64,000 bases of DNA from Maribacter thermophilus (GTDB lineage: Bacteria; Bacteroidota; Bacteroidia; Flavobacteriales; Flavobacteriaceae), in NCBI RefSeq assembly GCF_001020565.1, contig NZ_LDAS01000001.1:2566520-2630519 (forward strand), read 5' to 3'. The translations under genes were made by a program, and so were the position numbers. Each line of letters opens with the position of its first letter. Positions within the stretch are counted from its first letter, which is position 1. This document shows positions 55,976-63,145 of the stretch, piece after piece. A model generated the notes under the pieces. That model was given only the letters and a program-made list of their open reading frames with translations, was not told where the DNA came from and ran no database searches.

Positions 55976-57037
55976 ATGTCAAAAAAGAACATCAAAGCTA
56001 TTGATGCATTACAAGAGGCTCAAAAAATAGCTTTTGCCCCTTTTGTTTTTCAAACAACAGTTTCCCTAAAAAACCTTGGTATCTTCGATTATATTTTTGC
56101 GAACAATGCCAAAGGTGGCGTTACGCTCAAAGAAATCTCCCAAGCCCTTTCTATAAGCGAATATGGCCTTAGCGTACTATTAGAAATCGCCGAAAGTGCC
56201 GATATTGTTTATGTAGACGAAAACGGAAAATACGAACTTAGTAAAATCGGATACTTCTTGAGCTACAACCCTATGACCGAGGTAAACCTAAATTTCACCC
56301 AAGATGTCTGCTACCAAGGGTTGTTTCATTTACAAGAAGCCATAGAAGAACAAAAACCGGCGGGTCTAAAAGAATTGGGCAATTGGAAAACCATCTACGA
56401 GGGGCTTTCTCAATTAAACCCCAAAATTCAAAAATCTTGGTTCGATTTCGACCATTTTTATTCCGATGGTATTTTCGATGAAGCCCTGAAGATTGTTTTT
56501 AAGCACAAACCAAAGCTCCTATTTGACATTGGAGGCAACACTGGTAAATTCGCCATTCAATGTTGTTCTTACAATGATGACATAAATGTGCGCATTTTTG
56601 ATTTACCGGGCCAATTAAAAAAGGCATTAAAGAATACAGCTGACAAAGGTTTTGGCGATAGGGTAAGTGGCACCGAAATAGATTGGCTTTCGGAAAAACC
56701 CTCTATTCCCCATGGTGCGGACACCATTTGGATGAGCCAGTTTTTGGATTGCTTTTCAAAAGAGGAAATTTTAAAAATTCTCAAAACCACTGTAAAGGCA
56801 ATGGATACTGAAACCGAGCTTATCATCATAGAAACCTTTACGGACCGCCAAAAATTCGACAACGCGAAATTCACATTAGAAGCAACCTCTTTATATTTTA
56901 CCGCCCTTGCCAATGGCAACAGTAAAATGTACAAGGCCACCGAGCTTATTGAACTAGCCGACCAAGCAGGATTGAGTGTTAAAGAAGATGTTAATTTAGG
57001 GGAATTCCATACCTTGTTCGTCTGTAAAAAGAAATAG
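55976..57037 (+). CDS. SAM-dependent methyltransferase
   Basis: This 353-residue protein has a winged-helix dimerisation N-terminus (TLKEISQALSISEYGLSVLLEIAESADIV) and a Rossmann methyltransferase core with LLFDIGGNTGKFAIQCC, then FDLPGQLKKAL. The layout is that of plant-type O-methyltransferases, but the catalytic His of that family (V-L-H-D-W) is replaced here (F-L-D-C-F), so methyl transfer to carbon is a reasonable alternative. In aryl polyenes the ring carries a C-methyl group added by ApeB-type enzymes. Confidence 0.85.
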   Translation: MSKKNIKAIDALQEAQKIAFAPFVFQTTVSLKNLGIFDYIFANNAKGGVTLKEISQALSISEYGLSVLLEIAESADIVYVDENGKYELSKIGYFLSYNPMTEVNLNFTQDVCYQGLFHLQEAIEEQKPAGLKELGNWKTIYEGLSQLNPKIQKSWFDFDHFYSDGIFDEALKIVFKHKPKLLFDIGGNTGKFAIQCCSYNDDINVRIFDLPGQLKKALKNTADKGFGDRVSGTEIDWLSEKPSIPHGADTIWMSQFLDCFSKEEILKILKTTVKAMDTETELIIIETFTDRQKFDNAKFTLEATSLYFTALANGNSKMYKATELIELADQAGLSVKEDVNLGEFHTLFVCKKK

Positions 57038-57042
57038 AATTT

Positions 57043-57639
57043 TTGAAAAACGATTTCTACATACAAAGCTATAGCCATGTTAAAAACGGGGAAGTGTCCG
57101 TAAACGGAAAAACCGTTTTTAAAACATCGGAAACCGATTTTAAGTTGGTCATGAAAGCGGCCTACAAAAAATTGATCATAGACCACCCCAAGTTCTTTAA
57201 AATGGACAATCTTAGCAAACTGGGGTTCTTGGCCGCGCATGTACTATTAGAAAACGAAAAAGAAAAGAACATAGCCCTGATCCTATCTAACAAAGCATCG
57301 AGTTTAGACACGGATCGTACGTATCAAGAATCCATAAAAAATGTCGAGCAGTACTATCCAAGTCCTGCAGTGTTCGTATACACGCTGCCCAACATATGCA
57401 TGGGGGAAATAAGTATAAAGCATAAATTGTACTCGGAGAATTGCTTTTTTGTAACGGACGAGTTTACACCAAAAACCTTAAGCACTTATGCAAACGAATT
57501 ATTGGAGAGCAATAAGGCGAGAAAAGCATTATGTGGTTGGGTAGATGTGGATAATGGAAAATATAATGCATTTTTGTATGTTGTGGCAAAGAAGGGTACT
57601 TTTGTGCACTCCGAAGCCGAAATAAACCGATTATACTAG
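57043..57639 (+). CDS. Half-size ketosynthase-like protein
   Basis: This 198-residue protein starts at a TTG (57043) because no in-frame ATG lies upstream. Parts resemble the N-terminal layer of beta-ketoacyl synthases (FFKMDNLSKLGFLAAHVLLEN; ALILSNKASSLDTDRTYQESI; YPSPAVFVYTLPNICMGEISIKHKLY), where NICMGE falls in the nucleophile region but the C-terminal half with the two catalytic His residues is absent. It stands next to an acyl carrier protein. It may be a non-catalytic partner that docks on another ketosynthase. Confidence 0.7.
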   Translation: MKNDFYIQSYSHVKNGEVSVNGKTVFKTSETDFKLVMKAAYKKLIIDHPKFFKMDNLSKLGFLAAHVLLENEKEKNIALILSNKASSLDTDRTYQESIKNVEQYYPSPAVFVYTLPNICMGEISIKHKLYSENCFFVTDEFTPKTLSTYANELLESNKARKALCGWVDVDNGKYNAFLYVVAKKGTFVHSEAEINRLY

Positions 57640-57645
57640 AGACCA

Positions 57646-57900
57646 ATGAGTAATTTGAAATTAGAATTAAAAGAAAAGATCATAGAGCAATTAAACTTAG
57701 AGGATGTATCCGTTGATGAAATTGCGGACAATGATCCACTTTTCGGCGACGGTCTAGGGCTAGACTCGATCGATGCCTTAGAACTTATCGTAATGCTGGA
57801 TAAAGATTATGGTATAAAATTGGCCGACCCTAAAGAGGGACGAAAAATTTTTGAGTCCATAGATACTATGGCCGCTTACATTTCTGCCAACAAAGCATAA
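57646..57900 (+). CDS. Acyl carrier protein 2
   Basis: This 84-residue acidic carrier has the phosphopantetheine site GDGLGLDSIDALELIVML. It lies between the half-size ketosynthase and the KS-alpha gene and is probably the carrier for polyene extension. It differs from the first carrier (GLDSLDFVDL) in its recognition helix. Confidence 0.95.
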   Translation: MSNLKLELKEKIIEQLNLEDVSVDEIADNDPLFGDGLGLDSIDALELIVMLDKDYGIKLADPKEGRKIFESIDTMAAYISANKA

Positions 57901-57957
57901 GGACAGTTATATCTGATCTCATTTAAAAGCGATCAGCAGTAATTTTAATTACTTTCA

Positions 57958-59157
57958 ATGAACCGAGGAATTGCTATTACCGGGATGGGTTTAATTTCTT
58001 CCATTGGAAACAATGTAGAAGAAAATTTGGCTTCTTTAACATCCAACAAAACGGGTATTTCGCGTATTACCCAAATAAACACGGTTCATAAGAACGATAT
58101 TATGGTAGGGGAAATATCCCAAACCAACGATATGCTCGAAAAAAAGTTGGGCCTGGCCCCCAATTCCTATTCAAGAACACCGCTTTTGGGTATTGTTGCC
58201 GCCAAAGAAGCTATTGCCCAAGCCGGCATCAGCAATATAAAGGATTGTAAGACGGGCCTTATATCGGGCACCACTGTCGGAGGTATGGACAAGTCCGAAC
58301 AATACTTCTATGATTATTTTGAAAGTGACGATCATTGGAACCATATCAATGGCCTACATGCTGGCGACTCCACCCAAAAAATAGCCGATGCCCTTGGGCT
58401 TACCGAGAGTTTTGTGACTACCATAAGCACGGCCTGTTCTTCATCGGCCAATGCAATTATGTTAGGGGCAAGAATGATAAAAGCCGGCGAACTTGACCGT
58501 GTCATTGTAGGGGGATCCGATTGTTTATCAAAATTCACGATAAACGGTTTTAAAACCCTTATGATACTTTCCGACACCTACAACACGCCTTTCGACGAAA
58601 ACAGAAAGGGATTAAATTTAGGGGAAGCGGCAGCCTTTTTGGTATTGGAATCGGACGAAATTGTCTTAAGGGAGAACAAAAAAGTACTGGCCTATGTAAA
58701 AGGGTACGGCAATGCCAACGATGCCTTTCACCAAACGGCATCTTCAGAAAATGGTGACGGTGCTGTTTTGGCAATGGAAAAGGCTTTTCAGACCGCAGGG
58801 ATAGAACCTTCGGATATAGATTATATAAATGCCCATGGGACCGCAACCCCAAACAACGACCTTTCTGAAGGAAGATCCCTAATACGCATTTTCAACGGCA
58901 ACGTTCCTGAATTTAGTTCTACCAAGGCTTTTACGGGACACACCTTGGCCGCAGCCGGCAGTGTTGAGGCCATCTATTCGGTCTTGGCACTTCAAAACAA
59001 TATAATATATCCCAACCTTGGTTTTAAAACTCCCATGAGCGAGTTTGATCTTGTACCTGAAACAATATTAAAGCATAAAGAAATTAATACGGTACTTTCT
59101 AATTCTTTTGGTTTTGGAGGTAATTGTTCTACCCTTATTTTTACCAAAGAGGCATGA
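57958..59157 (+). CDS. Beta-ketoacyl synthase, KS-alpha of the polyene extender
   Basis: This protein is 399 residues with an intact triad: Cys160 in ISTACSSSANAIM, His293 in NAHGTATPNN and His328 in TGHTLAAAG. Its stop overlaps the next gene, a degenerate ketosynthase, by four bases (ATGA). This KS-alpha/KS-beta arrangement matches the ApeO/ApeC pair of aryl polyene systems and type II polyketide synthases. Confidence 0.93.
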   Translation: MNRGIAITGMGLISSIGNNVEENLASLTSNKTGISRITQINTVHKNDIMVGEISQTNDMLEKKLGLAPNSYSRTPLLGIVAAKEAIAQAGISNIKDCKTGLISGTTVGGMDKSEQYFYDYFESDDHWNHINGLHAGDSTQKIADALGLTESFVTTISTACSSSANAIMLGARMIKAGELDRVIVGGSDCLSKFTINGFKTLMILSDTYNTPFDENRKGLNLGEAAAFLVLESDEIVLRENKKVLAYVKGYGNANDAFHQTASSENGDGAVLAMEKAFQTAGIEPSDIDYINAHGTATPNNDLSEGRSLIRIFNGNVPEFSSTKAFTGHTLAAAGSVEAIYSVLALQNNIIYPNLGFKTPMSEFDLVPETILKHKEINTVLSNSFGFGGNCSTLIFTKEA

Positions 59158-60221
59158 AAAAGGAAGTTTACATCAATAGTATAGGTTCTGTATCTGTTCA
59201 AAAAACATTTGACAGCACTCAATTTTTGGAAGATATCGTCACTTATAACGACACTACGTTAAAAGTAGTGGACCCTAACTATAAGGAATATATTCCGCCT
59301 GCGGCGGCTCGCAGAATGGCCAAAGGCATTAAAATGAGTGCTGTAAGCTCAAAAAATGCCATGAAAGAGGCAGGGTTACAAAATGTAGACGCCATTATTG
59401 TTGGCACGGGGTTGGGCTGCCTTGGGGATTCTGAAAAATTCGTAAGCGACATCATCAAAAACGATGAACAGTATTTGACCCCTACGAGATTTATACAGTC
59501 CTCACATAATACGGTCGCCGGTTCCATAGCATTGGATATGGGCTGTAAAGGGTACAATTTCACATACGTTAATACCTCTATTTCCTTTGAGTCTAGCCTA
59601 TGGGATGCAAAATTGCAGTTACAGGCAAATGAAGCTACCCATATTTTGGTTGGCGGTGTAGATGAAATGGTGGACCATCATGTAGATACACATAGGTTCA
59701 TAGGTCACGTAAAAGATAAGCCCGTGGCCATGGAAGAGGTGCTTTCTTCGCATACAAAAGGTGCCGTCATCGGTGAAGGCTCTCATTTTTTTGTACTGTC
59801 GAATAAAAAAGGGAAATCTACCTATTCCAAATTAACGGCCCTAAATATTTACAACACACTGAAAAAAGAAAACATCGCAGAAGTAATTACCGGTTTTCTA
59901 AAAGACAACCACCTTCTGTTAAAAGATATCGACGGCGTTATTTTGGGCAATAATGGCGATATTGAGTACGACCACTTTTACACCGACCTGTGCTCTTCGA
60001 TTTTTGAGAATACACCTCAACTAGTTTTTAAACATCTTTCGGGCGAATTTGATACCGCTACCGGTTTTGGCTTCTGGCTGGCCAACAAAATATTCAAAAC
60101 TGGTATTGTACCGGAAATAGTAAAATTAAACGATAAAAACATAACCGAACCGAAAAGGTTATTATTATATAATCAATACCGAGGACGAAACCATAGCCTG
60201 GTGTTGCTGGAAAAATGCTAA
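59154..60221 (+). CDS. Degenerate ketosynthase, chain-length-factor-like (KS-beta)
   Basis: This 355-residue thiolase-fold protein pairs with the upstream KS-alpha. The nucleophile region reads YVNTSISFESSL near residues 138-148, with Ile or Ser where the Cys should be, and neither H-G-T-A nor G-H-T motifs are present (instead GNNGDIEYD and KHLSGEFDT). Loss of all three catalytic residues fits a chain length factor. The ATG at 59154 is chosen for the ATGA overlap. Confidence 0.88.
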   Translation: MKKEVYINSIGSVSVQKTFDSTQFLEDIVTYNDTTLKVVDPNYKEYIPPAAARRMAKGIKMSAVSSKNAMKEAGLQNVDAIIVGTGLGCLGDSEKFVSDIIKNDEQYLTPTRFIQSSHNTVAGSIALDMGCKGYNFTYVNTSISFESSLWDAKLQLQANEATHILVGGVDEMVDHHVDTHRFIGHVKDKPVAMEEVLSSHTKGAVIGEGSHFFVLSNKKGKSTYSKLTALNIYNTLKKENIAEVITGFLKDNHLLLKDIDGVILGNNGDIEYDHFYTDLCSSIFENTPQLVFKHLSGEFDTATGFGFWLANKIFKTGIVPEIVKLNDKNITEPKRLLLYNQYRGRNHSLVLLEKC

Positions 60222-60991
60222 GGCGAAAGACCGTAAATACTGTTTTCATACTTCTAACGGTATTGTTGTTAGGGCTCTCTTTTTTTACTGTTGTTCCCCT
60301 AATAGTATATTTCCTTTTTTTCTTCTTTTGGTTATTGATTACCATATGCGGTTCTTTTTTCATACGATGGAACTATCACTACAAATCGCTACACAGCAAT
60401 AAAAACATTACAAACAATTTTGTCGCCATAACCTTTGACGATGGCCCTCACCCACAATACACGCCCCAAGTATTGAACCTATTAAAAAAACACAACGCCA
60501 AGGCCACTTTTTTTTGCATTGGCCAAAATGTCGAGCAACACCCCAATCTTTTTAAGGCAATCATCGACGACGGCCACACCGTCGGAAACCACACCTTTTC
60601 ACACGCCAGATCCTTTGGTTTTTTTAACGAGGAAGAAGTAAGTAAAGAACTCTATAAGACCATCGATTTGATAAAAAGTATCAGTGGTTTACAAATGAAA
60701 CTGTATCGCCCTGCTTTTGGGGTAACCAACCCCAGCATAGCAAAAAGTGTAAAAAAATTGAACCTTACCTCTATTGGCTGGAACGTACGTTCTTTGGATA
60801 CTACCCCGAGAAACGAAAGTATGGTCCTAAAGAGAATTACTTCGAAAATTTCAAAAGGCGACATTGTTCTATTACATGATACCAGTGAAAAAAGTGTGCG
60901 TGTTTTGGAACGGTTATTGTTATTTTTGGAAGAGAAAAAACTAAAATCGGTTACAGTAGACCAAATACTACAGATCAAAGCCTATGAATAA
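60215..60991 (+). CDS. Polysaccharide deacetylase (NodB) family protein
   Basis: This 258-residue protein has two N-terminal membrane segments (residues ~7-50) and a NodB domain with TFDDGPHP (motif 1), VGNHTFSHA (H-x3-H motif 2), RPAFG (motif 3), and LLHD (motif 5). The metal-binding Asp and both His residues are present, so it should be active on a carbohydrate or other amide at the inner membrane periplasmic face. NodB proteins are unexpected in a pigment operon. It overlaps both neighbours by 7-8 bases. Confidence 0.9.
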   Translation: MLRRKTVNTVFILLTVLLLGLSFFTVVPLIVYFLFFFFWLLITICGSFFIRWNYHYKSLHSNKNITNNFVAITFDDGPHPQYTPQVLNLLKKHNAKATFFCIGQNVEQHPNLFKAIIDDGHTVGNHTFSHARSFGFFNEEEVSKELYKTIDLIKSISGLQMKLYRPAFGVTNPSIAKSVKKLNLTSIGWNVRSLDTTPRNESMVLKRITSKISKGDIVLLHDTSEKSVRVLERLLLFLEEKKLKSVTVDQILQIKAYE

Positions 60992-61601
60992 ATTTTTGGT
61001 AATAATGCTCTTTCTCGTAAAAGCGGTTACGGCACAAACAGAGATGACATCTGCCGAAGCACAGGCTCTACGGACCTTGGTTAAAGAAAAGGCCGCTCTC
61101 ACCAAAACCATTTTGAGCGATTTTACCCAGTACAAACATTTAGATTTTCTTTCCAACGACATCGAATCTAACGGTAAACTTGCTTTTCAGGCACCCGACA
61201 AGGTATTGTGGCAATACTCCGCCCCTTTTTCGTATTCGATACTTTTTAAGAACGAAAAGCTTTACATAAACGACAATGGAAACAAGAGCGATCTTAACGT
61301 TGGCTCCAACAAACTGTTTAAACAATTAAATCAGCTAATTACCGCTAGTATTAACGGAGATATGTTTATTTCGGACGAGTTTGAGATCGATTATTTTAAG
61401 ACAGATGATTCCAACATTGTCCATTTTACCCCGAAAGACGCACAGTTTGCTGAGTTTATAAAGACATTTCATATTTCCTTTTCCAAGACCGGGGAAGTTA
61501 CCAGGGTAAAAATGATAGAACCCAGTAACGATTATACCTTGATCATTTTTTACAACAGAATAGAAAATAAAGCAATACCAGATGCGGTTTTTTCTCAGTA
61601 G
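60984..61601 (+). CDS. LolA-like outer membrane lipoprotein carrier
   Basis: This 205-residue periplasmic protein has a signal peptide (MNKFLVIMLFLVKAVTAQ) and a LolA-type half-barrel: ILSDFTQYKHLDFLSND, SNGKLAFQAPDKVLWQYSAPFSYSILF. LolA homologues in aryl polyene clusters (ApeL-type) are thought to carry the lipid-like pigment across the periplasm. It overlaps the upstream NodB gene and the downstream lipoprotein gene. Confidence 0.88.
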   Translation: MNKFLVIMLFLVKAVTAQTEMTSAEAQALRTLVKEKAALTKTILSDFTQYKHLDFLSNDIESNGKLAFQAPDKVLWQYSAPFSYSILFKNEKLYINDNGNKSDLNVGSNKLFKQLNQLITASINGDMFISDEFEIDYFKTDDSNIVHFTPKDAQFAEFIKTFHISFSKTGEVTRVKMIEPSNDYTLIIFYNRIENKAIPDAVFSQ

Positions 61602-62187
61602 TACTTTCATAATACTCATAGGCTGTACCCCATATCCAAAAAAAATGGGTTACGACCAGTCGACCTCTACATCTGTTCAAATTACCAATCCTTATTTTTC
61701 CGATGCAGACCATGATTATGTCTATAAAGCCGGCATTACTTTTTTTGACAAACAATTTGGCGGTATTCTAGTAATTAAAAAAATAAAGGAAAACAATCAC
61801 CGGGTAGTCTTCACCACCGAATTTGGCAATACTATTTTCGATTTTTCTTTTAAAGACGATGATTTTAAGGTAAACCGAATTCTTAAAGAAATGGACCGTA
61901 AGTTATTGCTAAATATTTTAGAAAAGGATTTTAGAAGTCTTATAAAAGAACATATAACCCCTATAGACATCTATAAAAACGAAAACAAAAGTTTGATCAA
62001 GACCCAAAACAGATCTAAAAAATACTACTATCTATATGAATCGGATACTTTGACCCAAATTGCACGCATTGCAAATCAAAAAGAAAAAGTAGTTATCAAA
62101 TTCTCGAAAATAAGTAATAACATTGTAGATTATATACAAATCACACATAGTAACATAAAACTCCAAATTAGATTAACTGCCATTTAA
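61582..62187 (+). CDS. Putative lipoprotein of the flexirubin cluster
   Basis: This 201-residue protein has a lipobox-like N-terminus (STFIILIGCTPYPKK, Cys near residue 15). The mature part is beta-rich and charged, with FDKQFGGILVIKKIKENNHRVVFTTEFGNTIFDF and LLLNILEKDFRSLIKEHITP. Small lipoproteins of similar position exist in aryl polyene clusters. It could be an outer-membrane partner that receives pigment from the LolA-like protein upstream. No family name is certain. Confidence 0.7.
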   Translation: MRFFLSSTFIILIGCTPYPKKMGYDQSTSTSVQITNPYFSDADHDYVYKAGITFFDKQFGGILVIKKIKENNHRVVFTTEFGNTIFDFSFKDDDFKVNRILKEMDRKLLLNILEKDFRSLIKEHITPIDIYKNENKSLIKTQNRSKKYYYLYESDTLTQIARIANQKEKVVIKFSKISNNIVDYIQITHSNIKLQIRLTAI

Positions 62188-62222
62188 AAACAGCTTCTTT
62201 TGGGGAATACAAAACAACTAAT

Positions 62223-62594
62223 ATGTTAATTGACGGTCTTTACGAAATATTGGAATATGAGCATGAACAGCAACGGGTCGAGGCCACAATCAAATTGAAC
62301 AAAGACCATAATATTTTTAAAGGCCATTTTCCTGGACACCCAGTTATGCCAGGCGTCTGTATTATTCAAATTATAAAGGAGCTCACCGAAAAATCATTGA
62401 ACAAAAGCCTATCGCTCTCCGTTGCCTCCAACGTAAAGTTCATGGCCATTATCAATCCTCAAAAAAACGAAGTCATAAAGGTAGATTTGGCGCTTTCAGA
62501 AAATGATGGCGACATTAAAGTGAAAAATACGGTCAGTTTTGACGATACCTTGGCATTAAAGTTGAATGCTACGTTTAAAATAAAAAACGTATGA
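62223..62594 (+). CDS. 3-hydroxyacyl-ACP dehydratase subunit (ApeI-like) with HFPG motif
   Basis: This 123-residue hotdog protein has the catalytic loop FKGHFPGHPVMPG with His35. The residue aligned with the catalytic Glu of FabZ is Gln49 (VCIIQIIKEL), so the protein by itself seems to lack half of the site. The two hotdog genes at 50021 and 50461 have the Glu but not the His. A heterodimer is the simplest way to complete the site, as proposed for ApeI-ApeP. Confidence 0.85.
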   Translation: MLIDGLYEILEYEHEQQRVEATIKLNKDHNIFKGHFPGHPVMPGVCIIQIIKELTEKSLNKSLSLSVASNVKFMAIINPQKNEVIKVDLALSENDGDIKVKNTVSFDDTLALKLNATFKIKNV

Positions 62595-63076
62595 AATCAT
62601 TACTCTTCGGTTCTTTGTTTTTTTTGCTTCTTTTCTCGACAAACTTAAAAGAGGTACGTAAGATGTACCCCTTGGCCATGGAAGATTCGGGTATTACAGA
62701 TGAACTTTACAAAGATCTATCAAATGTCTCCGAAGCGGATAATATTATCCTCTACGGGTATAAAGGTGCCATTTTGACCTTAAAGGCCAAACACGCAAAG
62801 AGCATCAAGGAAAAGAAAAATTTCTTTAAAGAAGGTGTTGGCATTATAGAGTCTGCCTTGGCATCGAACCCCGACAATATAGAACTTCGTTTTATTAGGT
62901 TAAGCGTTCAAGAAAACGCCCCAAAAATAGTTAAGTACAATACCAAGACCGAAGAGGACAAAAATTTCATTTTAAAGAACCTGGATAAATTGGATAACAA
63001 TTCGGTAAAAACATTGATCCGAGATTATATTCGCACATCAAAACTTTTTACCGAAGTAGAAAAGGCCACTTTTTAG
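62591..63076 (+). CDS. Exported helical protein of unknown function
   Basis: This 161-residue protein has a short hydrophobic N-terminus (MKSLLFGSLFFLLLFSTNL) followed by a mainly helical region: YGYKGAILTLKAKHAKSIKEKKNFFKEGVGII and ESALASNPDNIELRFIRLSVQ, which resembles a TPR-type helical pair. No enzymatic motif is seen. It has an ATGA overlap with the dehydratase subunit. It is the last gene before the 69-base gap and candidate promoter of the glycosyltransferase. Confidence 0.7.
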   Translation: MKSLLFGSLFFLLLFSTNLKEVRKMYPLAMEDSGITDELYKDLSNVSEADNIILYGYKGAILTLKAKHAKSIKEKKNFFKEGVGIIESALASNPDNIELRFIRLSVQENAPKIVKYNTKTEEDKNFILKNLDKLDNNSVKTLIRDYIRTSKLFTEVEKATF

Positions 63077-63090
63077 CTCTTTCTAATGTG

Positions 63091-63098
63091 TATCTTTG
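63091..63098 (+). promoter_or_regulatory. -7 promoter element for the glycosyltransferase gene
   Basis: TATCTTTG matches TAnnTTTG, in the gap between the helical-protein stop and the next coding frame. No clear -33 element was found. Confidence 0.35.
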
Positions 63099-63145
63099 TC
63101 CAAATCAACACCCACTAATCAAAAAACAACACCTATCTTAGAAAC

